Assembly: GCF_019645875.1 (NCBI RefSeq) | Contig: NZ_CP081000.1 | Location: forward strand, 2,790,001 to 2,854,000 | Reading direction: 5' to 3' | DNA length: 64,000 nt | Source of the DNA: Mycolicibacterium senegalense | GTDB lineage: Bacteria > Actinomycetota > Actinomycetes > Mycobacteriales > Mycobacteriaceae | Shown: positions 54,241-63,562 of the stretch, piece by piece | Layout: each line of letters begins with the position of its first letter | How positions within the stretch are numbered: position 1 is the stretch's first letter | The notes under the pieces: generated by a model | Database searches by the model: none | What the model was told of the DNA's origin: nothing | Seen by the model: only the letters and a program-made list of their open reading frames with translations | Position numbers and translations under genes: made by a program

Positions 54241-54258
54241 TTCAACTGATTTGTTGAA
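54241..54258. promoter_or_regulatory. ArsR operator copy 2: TTCAAC-N6-GTTGAA
   Basis: Perfect 6-bp arms, 54 bp from copy 1 (about five turns, same face). It ends at the first base of the divergent DUF899 ATG. Confidence 0.65.
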
Positions 54259-55070
54259 TGATTGAACACCGTTGCAGTGGACCGACGATGGGAGCAACCG
54301 TGCAGAATCCGCCGATCGTGTCGGAGCCGGAATGGCAGACCGCACTCGATGAAATGCTGGTCAAGGAAAAGGAATTCACCCGTGCACGCGACCGGCTCGC
54401 GGCAATGCGCCGACGGATGCCGTGGACCCCGGTGAACAAGGATTACCGGTTCGAGGGCCCCGGAGGCAGCGCAACCCTGCTCGATCTGTTCGCCGGGCGC
54501 CGTCAGCTGATCGTGTACCGCGCCTTTGTTGATCCGGGTGTGGACGATTGGCCCGAACACGGTTGTGTCGGCTGTTCGTTGATGGCCGACCACGTCGGAA
54601 ACCTGGCTCATCTCAACGCACGCGACACCACCCTGGTCTACGCCTCCCGCGGGCCCCAGGAGGACATCACACGGATCAAGGAGCGCATGGGATGGAGCCA
54701 TCCCTGGTACACCATGATTCCCCGGCCAGGCGCGGAGTTCGATGTCGACTTCGGTGTCGATCAATGGCACGGCACCAACGCATTCATTCGCGACGGCGAC
54801 CAGATCTTCCGCACCTACTTCATCAACGACAGGGGTGACGAAGCGTTCGTCAACACCTGGAACTTCCTGGACATGACCGCACTCGGGCGCCAGGAGAACT
54901 GGGAGGACTCACCGGCGGGGTACCCGCAGACCGAGCCCTACGAATGGTGGTCCTGGCACGACTCCTACGCCGCGCACGAGCCGTCCCGTTGGTTCGGCGA
55001 CCCCGACCCGAGCGACCCCGACGATCCACGTCCACCCCGGAGCGGCTGTGCCGCCTGCGGCGATCACTGA
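54258..55070 (+). CDS. DUF899 thioredoxin-like protein
   Basis: 270 residues. Family pattern: K-E-K-E-F-T-R-A-R-D-R-L-A-A-x-R-R-R-x-P-W near 36-56, Y-R-F near 63, then W-P-E-H-G-C-V-G-C-S near 97 (C-x-x-C) and a C-terminal W-H-D-x-Y. The fold is thioredoxin-like; the function is unknown. The start could be ATG 54258 or ATG 54288; the shorter form begins nearer to the usual family N-terminus. Divergent from ArsR and possibly under its control. Confidence 0.82.
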   Translation: MIEHRCSGPTMGATVQNPPIVSEPEWQTALDEMLVKEKEFTRARDRLAAMRRRMPWTPVNKDYRFEGPGGSATLLDLFAGRRQLIVYRAFVDPGVDDWPEHGCVGCSLMADHVGNLAHLNARDTTLVYASRGPQEDITRIKERMGWSHPWYTMIPRPGAEFDVDFGVDQWHGTNAFIRDGDQIFRTYFINDRGDEAFVNTWNFLDMTALGRQENWEDSPAGYPQTEPYEWWSWHDSYAAHEPSRWFGDPDPSDPDDPRPPRSGCAACGDH

Positions 55071-55114
55071 CCCACCGCCGGCAGACCCGCAACGGCATTG
55101 GAGAAGATGGACGG

Positions 55115-56680
55115 GTGACGCAATCCCCGCTGACCATCCCCGCTCTGTTGCGGCGCAGTGTCGCCGAGTTCGGCGAGTCCGATTACCTGGTGACTCCGAC
55201 CGAGCGGCTCACCCACCTCGAGGCCGAGCAACGGTCCGCGCACCTGGCGCGGTGGCTGCTGCACGAAGGAGTCGGCAAGGGCAGCCGGGTCGGCCTGTTC
55301 TTCCCCAACGGCGCCGAGTGGGTGACGTGGTGGCTCGCAGTGTCGCGCATCGGAGCCGTGGCGGTCCCGCTGAGCACGCTGTACACCCCGGCCGAGATCG
55401 CGAAGGTGTTGCGGCTGGCCGATATCGGGCTGCTCATCGCGCCCGGCACGGTACTGAACATCGATGTCGCCGAGCGCCTGGAAGCAGCACTGCCCGAACT
55501 GGCCGACCAGTCGACGCCCCGACTGGCCCTGCGCGCCGCCCCTTATCTGCGTCGCATCGCCGTGGTCGGCGCGATCGACCGGCCGTGGGCTTCGACGGCG
55601 TGCGACGAGACGACGGACGGGGTGCCGTCCGAAGTGCTCGCCGCCGCCGAAGCCGAGGTCTCCCCCGCCGATCTCGCGATCATGGTGCACACGTCCGGGT
55701 CCACCGCCGACCCCAAAGGTGTCCTGCACACTCACGGCACACTGGTACGGCAGACCACGACCTGGCCTGCCGCCATCCGGGCGATCACCGGAACACAGGA
55801 CGAAGCCCGAATCCTGTGTGCCATGCCGTTCTTCTGGATCGGCGGACTGCTCGCCGTCACCGGCGCCCTGCACGAGCACGTCACCCTGGTGATCATGCCG
55901 AAACTGGATCCGGCAACCGCACTGGATCTGGCTGAGCGGGAACGGATCACCGGGATCGTAGGCTGGCCCGCCTTCACCCAGAAGTTGCGCGAACATCCAT
56001 CGTTCGCCGACCGCGACCTGAGTAGCGCACCGATGCTGCGCGACGGACCGCTGGACATCGCCATGACCGATGTTCCGGACGGATTTCCGGTGCACCGCAC
56101 CATGACTGAGACCGCAGGCGGGTTCGCGTTCACCGACATGGCCATCGTCGACGAGCACGGCGCCCCCGTCGCTGCCGGTGACACCGGCGAACTTCTGGTC
56201 CGCGGTATCGGGGTCATGGCCGGATACAACAAGCGCGAACGGTCGGAAACCTTCGACGCGGACGGCTGGTATCACACCGGCGACAAGGTTTACCGGCGCG
56301 ACGGCGATCCCCGGCTGTTCTACGTCGGGCGCACCACCGACCTGATCAAGGCCGCCGGTGCCAACGTCTCCCCGCTGGAAGTCGAGGCCGTAATCGCCGC
56401 GTCCCCTGACGTGGCGCAGTGCGTGGTCGTCGGCATCGACGATCCACAGCGCGGCGAGGAGGTCTGCGCGATCGTCGTGCCCGCCGCCGATCTCGACCTG
56501 GCCGCACTGGCCGCACACTGCCGCGCACAGTTGTCCGCCTACAAGGTGCCGACCCGATGGGCACTTACCACCAGCGATCGGCTACCGACGCTACCCAGCG
56601 GGAAGTTCGACCGGAAATCACTGCGGCAGTGGGTTGTTGACGGCGAGATCAAAGCGACGGGCCTGCAGCCGACGGGTTGA
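55115..56680 (+). CDS. AMP-binding acyl-CoA ligase
   Basis: 521 residues. P-loop H-T-S-G-S-T-A-D-P-K-G near 192. An M-T-E-T-A-G-G motif sits where most family members have Y-G-x-T-E near 330. Y-H-T-G-D near 388 and the catalytic Lys in S-G-K-F-D-R-K near 500 are all in order. Medium-chain or aromatic acyl-CoA ligase; the substrate pocket cannot be read. GTG 55115 has GGAGAAGATGG upstream. Confidence 0.87.
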   Translation: MTQSPLTIPALLRRSVAEFGESDYLVTPTERLTHLEAEQRSAHLARWLLHEGVGKGSRVGLFFPNGAEWVTWWLAVSRIGAVAVPLSTLYTPAEIAKVLRLADIGLLIAPGTVLNIDVAERLEAALPELADQSTPRLALRAAPYLRRIAVVGAIDRPWASTACDETTDGVPSEVLAAAEAEVSPADLAIMVHTSGSTADPKGVLHTHGTLVRQTTTWPAAIRAITGTQDEARILCAMPFFWIGGLLAVTGALHEHVTLVIMPKLDPATALDLAERERITGIVGWPAFTQKLREHPSFADRDLSSAPMLRDGPLDIAMTDVPDGFPVHRTMTETAGGFAFTDMAIVDEHGAPVAAGDTGELLVRGIGVMAGYNKRERSETFDADGWYHTGDKVYRRDGDPRLFYVGRTTDLIKAAGANVSPLEVEAVIAASPDVAQCVVVGIDDPQRGEEVCAIVVPAADLDLAALAAHCRAQLSAYKVPTRWALTTSDRLPTLPSGKFDRKSLRQWVVDGEIKATGLQPTG

Positions 56681-56701
56681 TCGCGCCGTGGCCCGAGCTG
56701 G

Positions 56702-57082
56702 TCAATGTCCGAATCGCTCGATCACATCCCGGAAGCCGGTGGCCGACTGAACGGCCGCACCCGTATCGCGGATCCGGGCTGCCAGCCCGCTGTCCGACGT
56801 CACGACGGTGATCTCGGCGGGCAGCGCAGCGGCCTCGACCAACCGCACGATCTCATCATCGGCGGAGTTCGCGCCCGCCCGCGGAGCGTGACCCACCTCA
56901 ACGACAGCGGACTCTATCGGCGGCACCGGCGGCTCCTCGAACACCACTGTCACCCGGTGTCCGCCTGCCGCGGCCCAGCGTTCGAGCCGCTCCACCAACC
57001 CGGCCATGGCGCCCCGCCGATCCTTCCACCAGCCGTCGGGCCTCGAGCCGATCACGTTCATCCCGTCCACGATCCACCGCAC
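56702..57082 (-). CDS. NYN/PIN-like domain protein
   Basis: 126 residues. Starts W-I-V-D-G-M-N-V-I-G-S with the first Asp of the PIN/NYN metal site, then A-D-D-E-I-V near 74 and V-T-S-D-S-G-L near 95. These acidic residues form the typical nuclease site, so it is probably a small ribonuclease. ATG 57082. Convergent with the ligase. Confidence 0.8.
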   Translation of the reverse strand: MRWIVDGMNVIGSRPDGWWKDRRGAMAGLVERLERWAAAGGHRVTVVFEEPPVPPIESAVVEVGHAPRAGANSADDEIVRLVEAAALPAEITVVTSDSGLAARIRDTGAAVQSATGFRDVIERFGH

Positions 57083-57179
57083 TCAACCGACGGTACGGGC
57101 ACACCGCATGCACAACGTGCCGATTAGAGTTCACTGGACAGTCGCAACCGGCCGCAAGCGTGGAGGAAGGAGGACCGGC

Positions 57180-57932
57180 ATGGTCGCCGAATCAGGTGAC
57201 GTGTCCGCGGAGCCGGACGCCCGGCGACCGCATCTTCGGAAACCACTGCCGACCCACCGCTGGGGTCTGGGCGCCTTCGTCGTCGTCGAGGCCGTCTATC
57301 TGCTGACCTCGGCAGCGTTCGGGATATTCGCTCCCCCCGGCCCTCCGCCGGCCTGGCTGATCACCGTCGCGATCGGCGTGCCGACGCTGGCCGCCGCGGC
57401 TCTGGCGATCGCGATCGCAGTATGGCGCGGTAACGGTCCCCGCCTGGACTTTCGGTGGCAATGGTCTTGGCGCGCCGCCGGTCTGGGGTTTGCCTTCGGC
57501 CTCGGCGGACTGTTTGTCACGCTGCCGGCCGCCTTGCTCTACCAGTCGATCGTCGGGCCCGACGCGACCTCAGCCGTGGGCGCCGTCTACCAAGGGGTCC
57601 GCACGTCGTGGCCGCTGGCGGTGGTTGTACTGCTGCTGGTCGCCGGCATCGCCCCGATCTGCGAAGAGGTGGTCTATCGCGGACTGCTCTGGGGAGCACT
57701 CGAACAGCGTTGGGGACGCATCACCGCGGCGATCGTGTCCACCTTGGTGTTCGCACTGGCGCACCTGGAACCACAGCGGGCCCCGCTGCTGTTGGTGGTG
57801 GCGATCCCAATCGCGTTGGCGCGGCTGTATTCCGACAGCTTGTGGGGCGGAATCGTCGCGCACCAGGTGACCAACCTGCTGCCGGGAATCGTGATGATGT
57901 TCAGCCTGATGGGGATGATGCCGGCCGGCTGA
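57180..57932 (+). CDS. CPBP-family intramembrane glutamic protease
   Basis: 250 residues, about eight membrane helices. Motif 1 is E-E-V-V-Y-R-G near 162, motif 2 F-A-L-A-H near 193, motif 3 the His/Asn pair of H-Q-V-T-N-L near 228. These are the catalytic glutamates and zinc-less His residues of Rce1-like ABI/CPBP proteases. Substrate unknown. A GGAAGGAGG site precedes ATG 57180. Confidence 0.87.
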   Translation: MVAESGDVSAEPDARRPHLRKPLPTHRWGLGAFVVVEAVYLLTSAAFGIFAPPGPPPAWLITVAIGVPTLAAAALAIAIAVWRGNGPRLDFRWQWSWRAAGLGFAFGLGGLFVTLPAALLYQSIVGPDATSAVGAVYQGVRTSWPLAVVVLLLVAGIAPICEEVVYRGLLWGALEQRWGRITAAIVSTLVFALAHLEPQRAPLLLVVAIPIALARLYSDSLWGGIVAHQVTNLLPGIVMMFSLMGMMPAG

Positions 57933-57938
57933 GTACGG

Positions 57939-58721
57939 CTAGCGCTTGCGGTCTCGCACCTTGTAGGTCGACGGCCACGACATCCGGGATTCGTCGCCCA
58001 CCAACGGCGTTCCCGATCCGCCGACGCGTACGTCGTAGGCTTCCTGGCCCGCGCCGACCTCGCGGTTGGCATGTTCCTGGGCCAGGTAGTAGAGCTGGTC
58101 GATCTCGGCTTCGGAGAACGCCACGAACGTGGTCTTTCGCACGATGTCGTTCATGCCGGCGGTCATTCGGTCGGGCAGGACGCGAGAAGCCAGCGCGGCC
58201 AGCCCCAGTAGGACGAACGGGATGACCCAGTAGCAGATGAACGACAGCGGAGTCTCGGTGTCCAGAATCGTGGCATCACCCTGAACGATCGGCGGAATGG
58301 CCGAGGAGACCGTCATCCCGGCGAATACGCCCACCCAAATCCAGGTCAGGATCTTGACAATCCGTTGGAACAGATCGCTTTCCACAACCCCGGGTGGTTG
58401 ACCGGCAGCGGCGAACTCCATCACGAACGGCTTCCCGATCAGCTGACCGATCAGGGCGACCAGGAAGATGCCCGCGGTGCTCAATGGCTGTATCCAGCGT
58501 TCCATGACGTCCTGGCTCAGCACCAGGGTCAGGATGGTGAGCACGACGAAGGTCGCGAGTGCGCCCACCTCGAGAGTGCGCCCCGGCGCCCCGGAGATCC
58601 GGCTGATCGTGAACGTCGCGACGGCCGTTGCCAGCGCCACCAGCACGGCGACCAAGAATGGTACGTTGCCGACCAGTACCCAATAGATGATCCACGGCGC
58701 GAAGCCAAACAGGATGCCCAC
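57939..58721 (-). CDS. Membrane protein of unknown function
   Basis: 260 residues with about six membrane helices (N-terminal pair 5-40, then near 50-68, 78-96, 130-150, 170-195) and a soluble C-terminus. The tail repeats Ser/Val/Arg without a known motif. No family recognised. Convergent with the CPBP gene, 6 bp apart. Confidence 0.65.
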   Translation of the reverse strand: MGILFGFAPWIIYWVLVGNVPFLVAVLVALATAVATFTISRISGAPGRTLEVGALATFVVLTILTLVLSQDVMERWIQPLSTAGIFLVALIGQLIGKPFVMEFAAAGQPPGVVESDLFQRIVKILTWIWVGVFAGMTVSSAIPPIVQGDATILDTETPLSFICYWVIPFVLLGLAALASRVLPDRMTAGMNDIVRKTTFVAFSEAEIDQLYYLAQEHANREVGAGQEAYDVRVGGSGTPLVGDESRMSWPSTYKVRDRKR

Positions 58722-58776
58722 GGGCGCCTAGTCTAGGGGCTTACCGTTGATCCGACGGCAACACCCCGCCGCGACG

Positions 58777-59835
58777 TTATTCCTCGCTCTGCCTGTTGTT
58801 GCGGCGCCACTCGGAGATCTTGCGGCCCACCGAGTCGGCCGCGCTCGTCGCGGCCTGGCCGACCCCGTCGACGACGCCGCCCAGACCGTCCCGGATGCCC
58901 CGGATCAACGGATCGTTGGACTGGTCGAAGCCGTCCTTGTAATGGCGCGCCGCAGCACTGATGTCCTCGCTCCAACTCGCCGCGCCATCGTCAGACCGCA
59001 GCGGATAGTTGCCGGCCATGATCGCCCCGTAGCCACCGGTGTCGACCCACTTGGTCAGCGCCGCAGCCCGCAGCACCGAGAAGGGATGCGTGCGCATCTC
59101 GAGGTTGAGCAGTTTGAGAACCCCGTCGCGCATGTCCCCGGTCGCCTCGTAGTCGCGTGCCTGCGCGAGGAACGCCTGCGAGTCGAGCTTGTCGAGGTGA
59201 CTGCCCGCAGCCAACTTCAACTCGACCCGAATCGCCGTGTCGAAATCCTGGCCGCACAACAGCCCCGCGCGGTCGCCGGAGAGTTCTGATTTCCGTTGCC
59301 ACTCCTGCAGGGCCGCGACGATCGCCCGCAGTGCCCATCCTCCGAGCGGGATGAACCCGAACGACGAGGCCAGCCGCATCAGATGATCGAGCATCGTGCG
59401 GTAGACGGCATGGCCGCTGAGCGCGTGGCCGAGCTCATGGCCGATGACGCAGCGCATCTCGTCATGCGTCATCAGGTCGTACATCGCCGAGGTGACGACG
59501 ATGAACGGATCCTCCATGCCGATGCAGAACGCGTTGACTTCCGGCGACTGTATGACGAACATCTCGGGCCGCACCGGAGCGTCGAGCACCTGCACACACT
59601 CGTCGAGCAACGCGTCGAGATCGGCGAATTGCCGCCGATCGACCCGAGCTGAATTGGCCAGATACACCAACCGGTGCTGGCGTTCGCGCAGCATCCCCGA
59701 CAGCACCTTGAGGATCTGATCAAACCCCTTGAGCCGACGCAGCGCGGTCAGTGCGGTCCGGTCAGCGGGATGCTCCCAGGCCCGCGAACTGATGCCGGGG
59801 AAAGTCGTCCTCGCCTTTGCGGGTGTCTGTTCCAT
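58777..59835 (-). CDS. M48-family zinc metalloprotease
   Basis: 352 residues. H133-E134-L-G-H137 is the active site with a further Glu downstream (E-L-S-G-D near 182). Hydrophobic stretches near 110-120 and 150-172 resemble HtpX/Ste24-like proteins, but the N-terminus is soluble. Quality-control or peptide-processing protease. ATG 59835. Confidence 0.85.
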   Translation of the reverse strand: MEQTPAKARTTFPGISSRAWEHPADRTALTALRRLKGFDQILKVLSGMLRERQHRLVYLANSARVDRRQFADLDALLDECVQVLDAPVRPEMFVIQSPEVNAFCIGMEDPFIVVTSAMYDLMTHDEMRCVIGHELGHALSGHAVYRTMLDHLMRLASSFGFIPLGGWALRAIVAALQEWQRKSELSGDRAGLLCGQDFDTAIRVELKLAAGSHLDKLDSQAFLAQARDYEATGDMRDGVLKLLNLEMRTHPFSVLRAAALTKWVDTGGYGAIMAGNYPLRSDDGAASWSEDISAAARHYKDGFDQSNDPLIRGIRDGLGGVVDGVGQAATSAADSVGRKISEWRRNNRQSEE

Positions 59836-59914
59836 CTGTGCTGTGCGCCCTTCATCGTCGACAGCACAGAGCTTACGGACGGCTCGACCGTCCCGAACGC
59901 ACGAATTTCAGCGG

Positions 59915-60535
59915 TCAGGCGATGATGCGAACCAGGTAGGGCGTCATGCCCTCGCCACGCACCGGGGTGACCGCGACGGCGGGCTCGGTGCCCTGGATCA
60001 TCTGGTTGTTGCCCAGGTACAGGGCCACACTCTGGGTGCCCTCGGGCCCGTAGAAGATCAGATCACCGGGCAGCGCCTGAGACGGCAGCACCTTCTGGCC
60101 CACCTTGTACTGCTCGCCCGAGGACCGCGGCATCTTCACCCCGGCCCCGGCGAAGGCGTAGACGATCAGCCCGGAGGCGTCGAAACCGACCACGTTCGAC
60201 GAGGGATCGGGCACGGCCGCAACGCCAGGGGTGGTGAGCACAGGTGCCTGCACGGCCGGGGTGGACAGACCCGGCACCAGACCGCCGCCGGCAAGCGGCG
60301 GGGTAACCGGGGCCACGCCCGGGGCGGGCAGGGTGCGGGCGATGCCGCGAGTCGGCCCGTTGACGTCACCGCCGCCGTAGCTGAAGGGCACGCCGCGCTG
60401 CGACAGCGCGCGGGCTATCACGAGATCGACGAAGCGCTGGTTGCCGGTCGGGCGTTCGATCGGTGCGGCGCCGGCCACTCCGGGAGCCGCTACCAGGAAT
60501 GCCAGACTGAACAGAAGGGCAAAGGTACGTCTCAT
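59915..60535 (-). CDS. ripD: Non-catalytic NlpC/P60 protein (RipD)
   Basis: 206 residues. Signal peptide 1-23. The NlpC/P60 domain keeps its fold motifs (Q-R-G-V-P-F-S-Y-G-G-G near 46-56), but the catalytic Cys is Ala (G-F-D-A120-S-G) and the His position is Ser (T-Q-S169-V-A-L-Y-L-G). This equals tuberculosis RipD (Rv1566c), known as a peptidoglycan-binding, inactive member. A Pro/Ala/Val-rich insert of about 50 residues (67-113) before F-D-A-S-G is longer than I expect for RipD. Confidence 0.88.
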   Translation of the reverse strand: MRRTFALLFSLAFLVAAPGVAGAAPIERPTGNQRFVDLVIARALSQRGVPFSYGGGDVNGPTRGIARTLPAPGVAPVTPPLAGGGLVPGLSTPAVQAPVLTTPGVAAVPDPSSNVVGFDASGLIVYAFAGAGVKMPRSSGEQYKVGQKVLPSQALPGDLIFYGPEGTQSVALYLGNNQMIQGTEPAVAVTPVRGEGMTPYLVRIIA

Positions 60536-60881
60536 CGAACATCAACTCTCTCGACCACCGGAAGGCGACTTCGACTGCTGGTCGCTGTCAGTCGAGTCAA
60601 CCATTTGTACCGCTAGTCGGCGGGTTTGCCCAATTGGTATGGGGCACAGGCTCAATCAGATGCAGGAACGTAACCGAACGGTTACCCCGCCCACTGCCGG
60701 CGACCCTGGCGACCGAACTGACCGTCGCGTGGATGGCAGGCCCGACCGGCGTCCACGTGGACTGCTGCGGCAAAGCGTATACGGCACGTCGGGTTTGACC
60801 GCGACGGCGTCGAAACCGTTGCACGGCTGACGCTGTCGACGGACGACACAACGTTTGCCCGTCACCTGGGACCATGGTGGT

Positions 60882-61565
60882 ATGCACTCCGACGCACAGC
60901 CGCAACCCTGGTCAACTCGACTCTGGGAGGCGATCGAGCCGACGTTCAGCGCAATCCTCGCGCATCCGTTCCTGACCGGTCTCACCGACGGCAGCCTCGA
61001 CGACGCCGCGTTTGCCCACTACGTGGCGCAGGACGCGCACTACCTGCGCGACTACGCTCGCGCGCTGGCCGTCGTCGGGGCCAAGGCACCCACCCTGGCC
61101 GACACCGCGATGTTCTCCCGGCACGCCGCTGAGATCTTCGACGTCGAACTCGGCTTGCACAACGAACTGCTGCCCGAACTCGGGCTCGACGCCGAAGCTC
61201 TGAACGCGACGCCGATCGCGCCGACCACGCGGGCCTATACGAGCTACCTGTTGGCCACTGTGTACGGCGGTACCTTCGCCGAGGGGTTGGCGGCGGTGCT
61301 TCCCTGCTACTGGATCTACGCCCGAGTCGGGGCCGCCTTACTGGACCAGGGTTCGCCCGATCGGCGCTTCCAGCGCTGGATCGACAGTTACGGTGGAGAG
61401 GAATTCGCCGCCACGGTGGCCGAGGTACTCGATCTGACGGATCGGCTCGGACCGACGCTGGGTGAAGCGGACGAAGCCGCCGCACGAGCCCATTTCGTGG
61501 TCACGGCGAAATATGAGTGGATGTTCTTCGACGCGGCCCATCGCCGCGAGCAATGGCCGATCTAG
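60882..61565 (+). CDS. TenA/thiaminase-II family protein
   Basis: 227 residues, all-helical. The active-site set is present: D51 in Q-D-A-H-Y-L, C142 in L-P-C-Y-W-I-Y, and the C-terminal Glu in K-Y-E-W-M-F-F near 210. TenA salvages the pyrimidine part of thiamine (aminopyrimidine hydrolase). No other thiamine gene is adjacent. ATG 60882 preferred over the upstream in-frame ATG. Confidence 0.85.
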   Translation: MHSDAQPQPWSTRLWEAIEPTFSAILAHPFLTGLTDGSLDDAAFAHYVAQDAHYLRDYARALAVVGAKAPTLADTAMFSRHAAEIFDVELGLHNELLPELGLDAEALNATPIAPTTRAYTSYLLATVYGGTFAEGLAAVLPCYWIYARVGAALLDQGSPDRRFQRWIDSYGGEEFAATVAEVLDLTDRLGPTLGEADEAAARAHFVVTAKYEWMFFDAAHRREQWPI

Positions 61566-61571
61566 CGGCCC

Positions 61572-61602
61572 ACCCTCACCGGCGCCGGGCGCCGGTGAGG
61601 GT
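61572..61602. terminator. Bidirectional intrinsic terminator, 14-bp perfect stem
   Basis: ACCCTCACCGGCGC, loop CGG, exact complement, between the convergent tenA-like and tpx genes. Confidence 0.8.
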
Positions 61603-61622
61603 TTCGGTGACGGCTGCGTGAA

Positions 61623-62117
61623 CTACTTGAGCGCGGCCAGGGCGGCGTCGTAGTTCGGCTCCTGGGCGATCTCGGGCACCAGTTCGGTGTATGCCACCTT
61701 GCCGTCGGCGCCGATCACCACGACGGCACGGCCCAACAGTCCGGCCATCGGGCCGTCGGCGAGCGCGATTCCGTAGTCCTCACCGAAGCTGTCGCGGAAG
61801 GCCGACGCGGTGGTGACGTTCTCGATGCCCTCGGCGCCACAGAAACGCTTCTGCGCGAACGGCAGGTCCTTGGACACGCACAGCACCGCGGCGCCGGCAT
61901 CCGCGGCACGCTCGTTGAACGTACGAACGCTGGTGGCGCACACCGGGGTGTCGACCGACGGGAAGATGTTCAGCAGCACTGCCTTACCCGCGAACTGATC
62001 GTTGGTGACGGCGCCGAGATCGGTTCCGACAAGCGAAAAGCTGGGGGCCGGGCTGCCGACGGCGGGCAGTTCGCCGACGGTGTTGATGGGGTTTCCACGC
62101 AAGGTTATCTGTGCCAT
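61623..62117 (-). CDS. tpx: Thiol peroxidase
   Basis: 164 residues, atypical 2-Cys peroxiredoxin. The peroxidatic C60 lies in S-V-D-T-P-V-C; the resolving C93 is in K-R-F-C-G; C80 is also conserved, exactly the numbering of tuberculosis Tpx. It reduces H2O2 and organic peroxides with thioredoxin in the cytoplasm. ATG 62117; the long open frame upstream is not part of it. Divergent from a kinase gene. Confidence 0.94.
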   Translation of the reverse strand: MAQITLRGNPINTVGELPAVGSPAPSFSLVGTDLGAVTNDQFAGKAVLLNIFPSVDTPVCATSVRTFNERAADAGAAVLCVSKDLPFAQKRFCGAEGIENVTTASAFRDSFGEDYGIALADGPMAGLLGRAVVVIGADGKVAYTELVPEIAQEPNYDAALAALK

Positions 62118-62169
62118 GGAGCACAGTCTGTCAAAACCGGATGCCCCGCGGGCCGCCCGGGGTGCGACG

Positions 62170-63072
62170 ATGGTGGCGATGATCGATCTGCCCCAGGCGG
62201 TGCGCGCAATGGGCACGCGGGGGCCGCAGTGGCAATCGTGGGTCGACGCTCTGCCGAGGATGGTTCGGAACCAGCTCACCGAATGGGAGCTGCGCGCCGA
62301 CGGGGCCGCCCTGCATGGGCATGCCTCACTGGTCCTGCCGGTACAGACGGCTGACGGGGCATCCGCCGTGCTCAAGGCTGCGTTCCCTGACGACGAGTCC
62401 GAACACGAACACCTCGCGCTGCGGCGGTGGTCCGGCGCAGGCGCAGTCCGGTTACTGCGCGCCGAGCCACATCGCAGGATCATGTTGCTGGAACGGCTGG
62501 TGGAACGAAACCTCAACGAGCTCTGGGATATCGAGGCCTGCGAGGTCATCGCCGGGCTCTACGGCCGAATACACGTACCTGCCCTCCCCCAGCTGCGGTC
62601 ACTGGCCGAGTCCACCGCACGTTGGACCGCCGAGCTGACCCGGCTCCCCCGCAATGCCCCGGTGCCCCGGCGGTTGGTGGAGCAGGCGATCGCCCTCGGC
62701 ACGGATCTGGCCGCCGATCCCGCAACGACCGGCACCCTGATCCACGGTGACCTGCACTATGAGAACGTGCTCGCCGCGAACCGCGAGCCGTGGCTGGTGA
62801 TCGATCCCAAGCCGATGAACGGCGATCCTCACTATGAGGTCGCGCCGATGCTGTGGAACCGGTGGGTCGAACTGGCCGGTTATGTCCGCGAAGGGGTCCG
62901 GCGACGGTTGTCGGCCCTGGTCGATGCGGCCGGCCTGGATGCGGACCGGGCCAGGGCCTGGGTGATCGTCCGAATGCTGCACAACGTCATGTGGGAGTTG
63001 ACCGAAACAGCGGAACCCGACGCGGTCTGGTTGACCACATGCGTGGCCGTCGCGAAGGCAGTGCAGGACTGA
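62170..63072 (+). CDS. Aminoglycoside/hydroxyurea phosphotransferase-like kinase (APH(6) fold)
   Basis: 300 residues. The kinase-like core has the Brenner loop L-I-H-G-D-L-H-Y-E-N-V near 195 and V-I-D-P-K-P near 216 with the metal Asp; K in A-V-L-K-A near 61 binds ATP. This pattern is the APH_6_hur family, which includes streptomycin 6-kinases and hydroxyurea kinase. Whether it gives resistance is not shown by sequence; many chromosomal members have other substrates. Starts at ATG 62170 or 62179. Confidence 0.8.
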   Translation: MVAMIDLPQAVRAMGTRGPQWQSWVDALPRMVRNQLTEWELRADGAALHGHASLVLPVQTADGASAVLKAAFPDDESEHEHLALRRWSGAGAVRLLRAEPHRRIMLLERLVERNLNELWDIEACEVIAGLYGRIHVPALPQLRSLAESTARWTAELTRLPRNAPVPRRLVEQAIALGTDLAADPATTGTLIHGDLHYENVLAANREPWLVIDPKPMNGDPHYEVAPMLWNRWVELAGYVREGVRRRLSALVDAAGLDADRARAWVIVRMLHNVMWELTETAEPDAVWLTTCVAVAKAVQD

Positions 63073-63078
63073 AGATGC

Positions 63079-63402
63079 TCAGATGACTTTGTAGGTGAGG
63101 TCGTACAACGCACCTGCCCCGTTGAACTGCTGGGTGAGCTCGCCGCGCCCCAACTCGTCGGACCGGATGAAGATCGAGCCCACGTCCTGCATCTCGTCGG
63201 TGCGCACATCCACCTCCCGCAGCACGATCTCCAGTTGGCCGTCGAACGGCAGCAACCGGTCCAGGTCCACCACATCCCCCTGACACATCGATACAGCCTT
63301 GAACTGGAAACCGTCAGCCCTGCTGATACTGAGCTCGTCGGTCCCACCGGAGTCCTGGGTCTTTACCGCCCGGAATTCCGACAGCTTGGCGAACAACGAC
63401 AT
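63079..63402 (-). CDS. 107-aa protein, function unknown
   Basis: 107 residues, acidic and beta-rich, without Cys pairs or signal peptide. The start M-S-L-F-A-K-L-S-E-F at 63402 is preceded by GGAGG, which settles it. The sequence shows alternating hydrophobic strands (F-Q-F-K-A-V; Q-L-E-I-V-L-R; G-S-I-F-I-R) but no domain I recognise. Six bp convergent from the kinase gene. Confidence 0.65.
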   Translation of the reverse strand: MSLFAKLSEFRAVKTQDSGGTDELSISRADGFQFKAVSMCQGDVVDLDRLLPFDGQLEIVLREVDVRTDEMQDVGSIFIRSDELGRGELTQQFNGAGALYDLTYKVI

Positions 63403-63562
63403 GGCATCCTCCGTTGGATCTCCCCGCCAGCGGTAGCTGACGAAGTCGATTCTCGAGATGCCGGCCTGTCGCCCACATGCGTAGTGCGCTACTTGAATCT
63501 GTTCCGCGCGGAGTCGCCGGGCATGGCTCCCACCGAGCCGCCCGGAACCGCATCGCGACTGG

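Noticed and set aside
55064..56518. 484-codon open frame opposite the acyl-CoA ligase
   Set aside because: Composition is Gly/Asp/His-rich without a domain; the ligase motifs on the other strand are complete.
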